Of a stretch of 10,605 bases of DNA, positions 6,333 to 10,605 are shown in pieces. Below the pieces are notes generated by a model. It saw nothing but the letters and a program-made list of their open reading frames with translations. It was not told the origin of the DNA and ran no database searches. The DNA is from Flavobacteriales bacterium (GTDB lineage Bacteria > Bacteroidota > Bacteroidia > NS11-12g > UBA955), in contig CANHXF010000033.1 of the NCBI GenBank assembly GCA_947464515.1, positions 1 through 10,605 on the forward strand. Direction: 5' to 3'. The position numbers were made by a program, and so were the translations under genes. How positions within the stretch are numbered: position 1 is the stretch's first letter; each line of letters begins with the position of its first letter.

Positions 6333-7823
6333 ATGTCGAAAAGAGCCATCGTTGTTGGAGCAGGAATTGCAGGCATTGCCACATCCATTCGTTTGGCCAA
6401 ACAAGGATTTTCGGTGGAGGTTTTCGAAGCCAGCCAGCACCCCGGTGGAAAGATGAGCTCCTTTGAAACCGAGGGATATCGCTTCGATGGCGGACCGTCG
6501 TTGTTTACCTTGGCGCACTTGGTGGATGAGTTGTTCATTCTTTGCGATGAAGACCCCAAAGCCCATTTCAACTACCAGCAACTCAATACCATCTGCCACT
6601 ACTTTTACGAAGATGGCACCCGCTTTCAGGCCCACAAATCATGGGACGATTTTTCCGCATCCTTGGAAGGCATCGCCACTGAATCTGAGCGATTGGCATT
6701 GAAAAAACAGCTCGATAAAGCCGCTTTTCGCTACAACACCACCGCGCCATTGTTCATCGAACAGAGCCTGCACAAAATCAAAAACTACTTCAATTTCAAG
6801 ACCCTCAAAGGGTTCTTTTACGCACCCAAATTGAACTTGTTTCAATCGATGGACCGCGAAAACCGCACCCAAGTGGGCAACAAATACCTGGTGCAATACC
6901 TCAACCGATTTGCTACTTATAACGGGAGCGACCCCTACCGTGCGCCGGCGTTGCTCAACATGATTCCCCATTTGGAACAGCAACTCGGTTCCTACTACCC
7001 CGATGGGGGCATGGTCAGCATTCCCCAATCCTTGTATCAGTTGGCATTGAGACAGGGTGTAGTATTTCACTTCAACCACGCCGTGCAAGAAATCATCGCC
7101 CCGAAAAAACGGGCTGAAGGAATTCGGGTACTCAACAAAACCGAGCAACAAACCCGCACCGTGCTCGCCGATATAGTGATCAGCAACGCCGATGTATATA
7201 CCACCTACAAACACTTGTTGGCCACGCATCAGGCGCCCGCGAGGACATTAAAGCAAGAGCGATCGTCATCGGCTTTGGTGTTTTACTGGGGCATTGCCGC
7301 GGAATTTCCCGAGCTGCATCTGCACAACATTTTGTTCTCAAACGATTATGGGCGTGAGTTTAAGGCGTTGTTTGCAGGGGGCGCACCAGATAAAGACCCC
7401 ACCATTTACATCAATATCACCTCCAAATGCGATGCAAATGATGCGCCCGAAGGATGTGAAAACTGGTTTGTGATGATCAATGTTCCCCGCAATGTGGGAC
7501 AAGATTGGACAGCAATCACGGCGGCGGGGCGCAAACATATTTTGGGAAAATTGCAGCGGCTGCTAGGGCGCGACATCGAACCTTTAATTGCCTGCGAAAC
7601 AGTTTTGGATCCCGTTATGATTGAGGAGCGCACTTCATCGCATGGAGGCTCTTTGTATGGCACATCGAGCAACAATCGCTTCGCAGCCTTTTTGCGACAC
7701 AAGAACTTTTCCAGCGACATCAAAGGGTTGTATTTCTGCGGTGGCAGCGTACATCCGGGCGGTGGAATTCCATTGTGTTTGAACAGTGCCAAGATAGTGG
7801 CGCAGTTGGTATCGGAGGAATAA
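6333..7823 (+). CDS. crtD: CrtI/CrtD-family carotenoid desaturase, probably 1-hydroxycarotenoid 3,4-desaturase
   Basis: A 496-residue FAD-dependent oxidoreductase of the phytoene desaturase family, acting on membrane-borne carotenoids. The N-terminal dinucleotide-binding motif is VVGAGIAG with Gly9, Gly11 and Gly14, followed by VEVFEA (Glu32) and PGGKMS at 37-42. The stretch RFDGGPSLFTLAHLVDELF comes next (from 50). The C-terminal FAD/substrate motif GLYFCGGSVHPGGGIP is at 465-480. The words GGPSLFT, HLVDELF and CHYFYEDGT fit, from memory, the Bacteroidota CrtD group better than CrtI proper; which step it catalyses is inference and other carotene genes are not in the window. The length is normal for the family. 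The ATG at 6333 directly opens the nucleotide-binding motif. Its last codons overlap the first unit of a 12-bp repeat. Coding GC is visibly higher than in the hip genes downstream. Confidence 0.85.
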   Translation: MSKRAIVVGAGIAGIATSIRLAKQGFSVEVFEASQHPGGKMSSFETEGYRFDGGPSLFTLAHLVDELFILCDEDPKAHFNYQQLNTICHYFYEDGTRFQAHKSWDDFSASLEGIATESERLALKKQLDKAAFRYNTTAPLFIEQSLHKIKNYFNFKTLKGFFYAPKLNLFQSMDRENRTQVGNKYLVQYLNRFATYNGSDPYRAPALLNMIPHLEQQLGSYYPDGGMVSIPQSLYQLALRQGVVFHFNHAVQEIIAPKKRAEGIRVLNKTEQQTRTVLADIVISNADVYTTYKHLLATHQAPARTLKQERSSSALVFYWGIAAEFPELHLHNILFSNDYGREFKALFAGGAPDKDPTIYINITSKCDANDAPEGCENWFVMINVPRNVGQDWTAITAAGRKHILGKLQRLLGRDIEPLIACETVLDPVMIEERTSSHGGSLYGTSSNNRFAAFLRHKNFSSDIKGLYFCGGSVHPGGGIPLCLNSAKIVAQLVSEE

Positions 7824-7972
7824 TCGGAGTAGTTCCCCTATTAATAACCAGTGCGATAGCATCATTAATAAGCAGAAAAAAACAAAGGGTTAATCGGAGG
7901 CATAATCAGAGTAATAATCGGAGGAATAATGGGAATATGCGAATTAATAATCACGGGCCCATCGGAGTAAAC
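7811..7972 (+). repeat. Degenerate 12-bp repeats at the 3' end of crtD and behind it
   Basis: Units of the form ATCGGAGKAATA start at 7811, 7823, 7893, 7905, 7917, 7929 (most diverged) and 7961. Four of them (7893-7940) are head-to-tail, making two 24-bp units. In the gap a second motif, ATTAATAASCAG, occurs at 7840 and 7864, again 24 bp apart. The first unit encodes the last crtD codons (S-E-E-stop). The rest of the 197 bp between crtD and the DUF393 gene holds no gene I can support. Confidence 0.75.
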
Positions 7973-8020
7973 GAAATAGAAATCTGGGTAACTTCGTTGA
8001 GCGAATTAAAATCACGAAAG

Positions 8021-8344
8021 ATGCATTTACTGTACGACGACCAATGTCAATTTTGCTGTGCGATTGCCCGCTGGGCGAAGGCGCAGAATGCCGAGATTGA
8101 GGTATGGTCGGTCCGAAGCACCGAATCCAAAGAGTTGCTGAAAACCCACGGCATCCATTTCATTGATTTACAGACGGTCTATTTTGTGGAAGGCGCTGTT
8201 CACGTGCGTTCCCGCGCCGCATTTCAAATGCTCCGCCACACGCACCGCCCCTGGCGCTGGCTCGCCCTATTCCGCCTCCTACCCCTACCCCTCACAGATT
8301 TCGTTTACAACCTCATCGCCAAGAACCGTTATCGGTGGAATTGA
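8021..8344 (+). CDS. Short DUF393/DCC-family thiol-disulfide oxidoreductase-like protein
   Basis: A 107-residue protein of the DUF393 (DCC) family, predicted thioredoxin-fold proteins whose substrates are unknown. It begins MHLLYDDQCQFCC: the family's first strand, the D-x-x-C-x-x-C signature (Cys9 and Cys12) and an extra Cys13. The later parts also fit: a VWSVRSTESKELL segment, the VRSRAAFQMLRH segment before helix 4, LALFRLLPLPLTDFVYNLIAKNRYRW at the end. The frame is open upstream into repeats, but the ATG at 8021 is chosen because it begins the conserved strand; the upstream part is low-complexity repeat. It ends right after NRYRWN, so the roughly ten-residue tail with another Cys that many relatives carry is missing. 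No clear promoter is visible (TAACTTCG at 7989-7996 is one mismatch from a -7 element), so transcription from crtD is possible. Confidence 0.8.
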   Translation: MHLLYDDQCQFCCAIARWAKAQNAEIEVWSVRSTESKELLKTHGIHFIDLQTVYFVEGAVHVRSRAAFQMLRHTHRPWRWLALFRLLPLPLTDFVYNLIAKNRYRWN

Positions 8345-8383
8345 AAATTACAGTCAGCGCTTTCGGCATAAAAACGAACCCAA

Positions 8384-8405
8384 TTTACACCCCTTAGGGT
8401 ATAAA
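8384..8405. promoter_or_regulatory. HipB operator candidate O1
   Basis: A 22-bp palindromic site with the core ACCC-N4-GGGT (8389-8392 and 8397-8400) flanked by TTTA and TAAA arms; centre at 8394.5. It differs from O3 at 3 of 22 positions. It lies upstream of the promoter. Confidence 0.6.
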
Positions 8406-8424
8406 AATATCAATATTAACAAAA

Positions 8425-8446
8425 TTTATACCCCATGAGGTATATT
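8425..8446. promoter_or_regulatory. HipB operator candidate O2
   Basis: The inverted repeat TATACC (8427-8432) and GGTATA (8439-8444) has its centre at 8435.5, exactly 41 bp from both O1 and O3. It covers the expected -33 region of the hip promoter. Confidence 0.6.
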
Positions 8447-8461
8447 AAAAGTAGTAAATAT

Positions 8462-8469
8462 TATATTTG
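8462..8469 (+). promoter_or_regulatory. -7 element of the hip operon promoter
   Basis: TATATTTG fully matches TAnnTTTG and lies 19 bp before the hipB start codon. No TTG stands at the -33 distance. The last four bases overlap operator O3, and O2 covers the -33 region, so bound repressor would block RNA polymerase. Confidence 0.55.
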
Positions 8470-8487
8470 CACCCATAAGGGTATAAA
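8466..8487. promoter_or_regulatory. HipB operator candidate O3
   Basis: A 22-bp site with the core ACCC-N4-GGGT (8471-8474 and 8479-8482), centre at 8476.5. It overlaps the -7 element and the likely transcription start and ends just before the hipB start codon. Confidence 0.6.
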
Positions 8488-8488
8488 T

Positions 8489-8695
8489 ATGAGCACAGCA
8501 ATTGCAAAATTTATCAAAGTAAAAAGAAAACAACTGAAGCTTACACAGCCCGAATTGGCAGAAAGAGCGGGTGTAGGGCTTCGATTTGTACGGGAATTAG
8601 AGCAGGGAAAACAAACAGTTCAATTGGATAAAGTGAACCAGGTATTGGCATTATTTGGAGGCGAATTGGGCGTTGTTCAAAAAACTGAATTATGA
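8489..8695 (+). CDS. hipB: HipB-like XRE/Cro-family repressor and antitoxin component
   Basis: A 68-residue DNA-binding protein, almost entirely one helix-turn-helix domain: IAKFIKVKRKQLKLTQPELA (5-24), recognition region ERAGVGLRFVRELEQGKQ, then VNQVLALFGGELG. This is the y4mF/couple_hipB type of HTH found with HipA proteins. The frame is open back to an ATG at 8435, but the ATG at 8489 gives the typical N-terminus and leaves operators O2 and O3 outside the gene. The stop overlaps the hipS start by 4 bp (ATGA), so the two are translationally coupled. By analogy with E. coli HipB and HipBST it should bind the palindromes upstream and repress the operon, more tightly in complex with the other two proteins. 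It is too short to have the longer C-terminal tail of E. coli HipB. Confidence 0.9.
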   Translation: MSTAIAKFIKVKRKQLKLTQPELAERAGVGLRFVRELEQGKQTVQLDKVNQVLALFGGELGVVQKTEL

Positions 8696-9018
8696 GACAG
8701 GCACAAGTATTCTACAAAAATAAATTCGCAGGAATCATTCGTGAATCCGATGAAGGCTTCGTCTTTCAATATGATCGTGAATATTTGGCAAGTGCTCTAC
8801 CAAAACCCGTAAGCCTAACATTGCCACTGCAACAAGAACCTTACATAAGCAGCGTCTTATTTCCTTTTTTCGATGGCTTAATTCCAGAAGGTTGGCTATT
8901 GAACATCGCCGTAAACAACTGGAAAATAAAAACAAACGACCGATTTGGATTACTACTGACTTTGTGTAAGGACAGCATAGGCTGCGTATCTATCATCCCC
9001 AAAGAAATGGTATCATGA
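8692..9018 (+). CDS. hipS: HipS-like protein: standalone HipA N-terminal domain, probable antitoxin
   Basis: A 108-residue protein equal to the N-terminal subdomain of HipA (couple_hipA type). Visible are AQVFYKNKFAGIIRESDEGF at the start, the YLASALPKPVSLTLPL stretch (31-46), FFDGLIPEGWLL at 59-70, and DRFGLLLTLCKDSIGCVSI near the end, which corresponds to the part of HipA that normally leads into the kinase core. In HipBST of E. coli O127:H6 the separate HipS neutralises the kinase, and a Trp in the equivalent of EGWLL (here Trp68) contacts HipT; the same role here is inference. It overlaps hipB and hipT by 4 bp each (ATGA), so three proteins in balanced amounts are expected. The split is a true gene boundary: a stop plus a new start with its own N-terminal domain follows, so it is not a recent frameshift. 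Confidence 0.85.
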   Translation: MRQAQVFYKNKFAGIIRESDEGFVFQYDREYLASALPKPVSLTLPLQQEPYISSVLFPFFDGLIPEGWLLNIAVNNWKIKTNDRFGLLLTLCKDSIGCVSIIPKEMVS

Positions 9019-9953
9019 ACAAATGTTTATACTGTTATCAACTGCTTGAGAAGAGTCAAATCGACTATCATCCTGCATGCGCCAAAAAACTATTCGGTAC
9101 ATCAGCATTGCCCGCATTAGATTTCGACTTGCAACAGTTAGAAGAGTTGGCACGACAAAATATCATCCTAAGTAAAACTGTCACTGGCGTACAGCCAAAG
9201 CTATCAATCAACGTTGAAAAGCATAGAAATAAACCGTCACGGTTAACCATTGTAGGTTTGCATGGCGATTTTATTTTAAAGCCACCAACTTCTCAATTCA
9301 GAGAACTTCCAGCGAATGAAGACATCACCATGCATTTAGCCCAATTGGTAAAGATTAAAACAGCTAGCCATGGATTGATACGATTAAAGTCTGGAGAATT
9401 GGCCTATATCACCAAGCGTTTTGACAGAAACAAAGGTGCAAAAATTGCCGTTGAAGATTTTTGCCAACTCAGCGAAAACCTAACGGAACACAAATACCGT
9501 GGTTCTCTCGAAAAGATTGGAAAACTGACATATGCATTTACCGAGAACCAGGGCTTTGAAGCGCAGAGACTATTTGAATTGGTTTTATTCTGCTTTCTAA
9601 CAGGAAATGCCGATATGCACTTGAAGAATTTCTCACTCATTGAAAATCCACTGGGCGAGTATGAGCTTTCTCCTGCCTATGAGTTATTAAATACCGCAAT
9701 CGTGATGCCCGAGGACACGGAAGAAACGGCACTCACCATCAACGGGAAAAAGAGCAAATTAAATCGCAACGATTTTCAAGTACTGGCAACATCGCTTAAA
9801 ATTAGCAACAAATCAACGAATGCAATTTATAAGCGCTTTGAAACCGTTTTCCCAATCTGGATTTCCAGGATATCACAGAGTTTTTTATCGGAAGAATTCA
9901 AGAAAGATTATATATCATTAATTCAACAAAGGCATCGCAGGCTATTCATCTAA
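9015..9953 (+). CDS. hipT: HipT-like short HipA Ser/Thr kinase, toxin component, with altered metal-binding residue
   Basis: A 312-residue HipA-family kinase core lacking the HipA N-terminal subdomain. It starts with a Cys/His cluster (Cys4, Cys7, His19, Cys22) that looks zinc-binding. TVTGVQPKLS at 55-64 is the Gly-rich loop; Thr55-Val56-Thr57 stand where HipT of E. coli O127 has two autophosphorylated serines. FILKPP has Lys89, the likely ATP lysine. NEDITMHLA at 101-109 and ITKRFDR at 132-138 are family motifs. The catalytic loop is GNADMHLKNFS (197-207) with Asp200 and Asn205. The metal motif reads LSPAYELLNT, with Glu223 in place of the usual Asp; the distance 200-223 equals that of HipA D309-D332. 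E. coli HipT phosphorylates tryptophanyl-tRNA synthetase; the target here is unknown. Activity may be reduced by the Asp-to-Glu change. It is the last gene of the hip operon. Confidence 0.88.
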   Translation: MNKCLYCYQLLEKSQIDYHPACAKKLFGTSALPALDFDLQQLEELARQNIILSKTVTGVQPKLSINVEKHRNKPSRLTIVGLHGDFILKPPTSQFRELPANEDITMHLAQLVKIKTASHGLIRLKSGELAYITKRFDRNKGAKIAVEDFCQLSENLTEHKYRGSLEKIGKLTYAFTENQGFEAQRLFELVLFCFLTGNADMHLKNFSLIENPLGEYELSPAYELLNTAIVMPEDTEETALTINGKKSKLNRNDFQVLATSLKISNKSTNAIYKRFETVFPIWISRISQSFLSEEFKKDYISLIQQRHRRLFI

Positions 9954-10358
9954 AACGCGCCTTCAACCGATCTCCCAGATCAGCATTACTTGCCGATACA
10001 TGAACAGACAACAAAAGATAAACGCTGAAACCCTTGCCTACAGCGACTTTCGAGAAGTATTTCGAGCAACAAATGAGCAACTACTCATCAGATTTCGACT
10101 TTTTCGAGCAACACAACAGCAACAAAAAAGAACGGTAAAACGAAGATATTATAAAAACTTGATAGTTGTATTTTCTTATCGAATTTTATCGTTTTTTACA
10201 TTCGCCCTCCTATTCAAAACACACCCCGATGAACAGTGAATATTTGAATAAATGAACATTTGAAGGTACTGCAGTTAAACCCAGTTAGTCACTTGATTCC
10301 TCCCTATTACAATGGAGCGAATTAAACTCTTAGACAGAAATCAATTCTCCGACGGTGC
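9954..10358. other. Gene-poor 405-bp stretch behind hipT
   Basis: I see no gene here that I would defend. A 79-codon frame at 10000-10239 (+) is Gln/Arg-rich and matches nothing I recognise. In another frame (10022-10138) the reading TFEKYFEQQMSNYSSDFDFF looks more protein-like but has no start at its beginning. There is a tiny inverted repeat GATCT-CCC-AGATC (9969-9981) without a T-run, and no clear terminator for the hip operon. It may hold decayed coding sequence. Confidence 0.4.
10061..10123 (+). repeat. Imperfect 21-bp direct repeat, 42 bp apart
   Basis: Segments 10061-10081 and 10103-10123 share 18 of 21 bases, starting TTCGAGCAACA and ending GCAAC. The offset of 42 bp is a multiple of three, so in one frame both copies read FEQ followed by a polar stretch. 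It may be a remnant of a repetitive coding sequence. Confidence 0.5.
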
Positions 10359-10605
10359 TTACATATCATCACGAACTGGCAAAAAACCTTTGTCGCCTAG
10401 CAGTTTTATTATGCTTCTGATCAAATAACTGTTGTCAAATCTTAAAACATATTTGCGAGTACCATCTTTCTCAGGAATTAACATTTTACGATCGATTAGC
10501 TTTTTGATTTGCCTGGATACTTCAGCATCCGCTTTTCCAGGGAAAATATCTTTTATGTCGGATGCTGAAATCACTTGTTTTTCTATGACCCTCTTTAGAA
10601 TCTTA
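10359..10605 (-). CDS. C-terminal 82 residues of a winged-helix-like protein, possibly Fic family (partial)
   Basis: The frame runs from the window edge with no stop to a TAA at 10361-10359. A GTG at 10574 could begin a 71-residue version, but the open frame upstream (KILKRVIEKQ) joins smoothly to VISASDIKDIF, so a partial larger gene is more likely. The visible part is an HTH/winged-helix fold: helix KILKRVIEK, then ISASDIKDIFPGKADAEVSRQIKKLIDRKML, then the wing IPEKDGTRKYVLRF, then a helix NSYLIRSIIKLLGDKGFLP. From memory this resembles the C-terminal winged helix of Bacteroidota Fic-domain proteins (AMP-transferases that modify target proteins); the catalytic HPFxxGN motif would be beyond the window, so this is a tentative call. 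It faces the hip operon convergently. Confidence 0.6.
   Translation of the reverse strand, partial: KILKRVIEKQVISASDIKDIFPGKADAEVSRQIKKLIDRKMLIPEKDGTRKYVLRFDNSYLIRSIIKLLGDKGFLPVRDDM

Noticed and set aside
6639..7229. 196-codon frame on the minus strand inside crtD
   Set aside because: It lies fully inside a well-supported gene on the other strand and shows no domain.
7811..7972. CRISPR array
   Set aside because: The repeats are 12 bp, degenerate and mostly tandem, with no unique spacers and no cas genes nearby.
7775..8344. A 189-residue version of the DUF393 protein starting inside crtD
   Set aside because: The extra 82 residues come from repeat DNA and from crtD in another frame, and the conserved domain begins at the ATG at 8021.
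8435..8488. Upstream ATG at 8435 for hipB
   Set aside because: It would put two operators and the -7 element inside the coding region; the ATG at 8489 gives the normal HTH N-terminus.
8692..9953. hipS/hipT as a single hipA broken by a frameshift
   Set aside because: Each half has its own start in an ATGA overlap, and HipT has its own N-terminal Cys/His segment, as in known tripartite HipBST systems.
9969..9981. GATCT-CCC-AGATC as terminator of the hip operon
   Set aside because: The stem is 5 bp and no T-run follows on either strand.
10000..10239. 79-codon frame behind hipT
   Set aside because: The composition is Gln/Arg-rich, it overlaps a direct repeat, it has no recognisable domain and no promoter element; it was left as unexplained DNA.

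Overview
The window looks like chromosomal DNA from a member of the Bacteroidota. Three things point there: promoter elements of the TTTG-N19-TAnnTTTG type, no Shine-Dalgarno sequences ahead of the genes, and gene families typical of the phylum (TonB-dependent receptor with a carboxypeptidase-like N-terminal domain, DUF2147 protein, CrtI/CrtD-type desaturase, DUF393/DCC protein). I cannot place it to genus.

Left part, minus strand (1-6192), read in the direction of transcription. A secreted DUF2147 protein (6192-5728) has a near-perfect promoter and its own terminator. It is followed by the tRNA wobble-uridine methyltransferase MnmD (5619-4846), an aldehyde dehydrogenase (4761-3376), a large TonB-dependent outer-membrane receptor (3257-420) with a terminator behind it, and the first 88 residues of a secreted protein (264-1) that runs off the window. 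The receptor and this secreted protein are separated by the terminator, yet both are preceded by the same arrangement: two TTRAC half-sites 11 bp apart, then 17-18 bp, then a -7-like element. This suggests one response regulator controls both.

Middle part, plus strand (6333-8344). A carotenoid desaturase, probably CrtD, is transcribed divergently from the DUF2147 gene; a 10-bp sequence occurs twice in the shared control region. Behind it lie seven degenerate copies of a 12-bp repeat and then a short DUF393 thiol-disulfide oxidoreductase-like protein.

Right part, plus strand (8384-9953). This is a three-gene toxin-antitoxin module of the HipBST type: a 68-residue HTH repressor (HipB), a separate HipA N-terminal domain (HipS) and a short HipA-like kinase (HipT). 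The genes overlap by 4 bp at each junction. Three palindromic operators with centres exactly 41 bp apart cover the promoter. The kinase has Thr-Val-Thr before its Gly-rich loop and a Glu where HipA has its metal-binding Asp (D332), so its activity is in question.

The last 650 bp hold a gene-poor stretch with a short direct repeat and, on the minus strand, the C-terminal 82 codons of a winged-helix-like protein, possibly the tail of a Fic-family protein. I found no rRNA, tRNA, CRISPR array, transposase or integrase.
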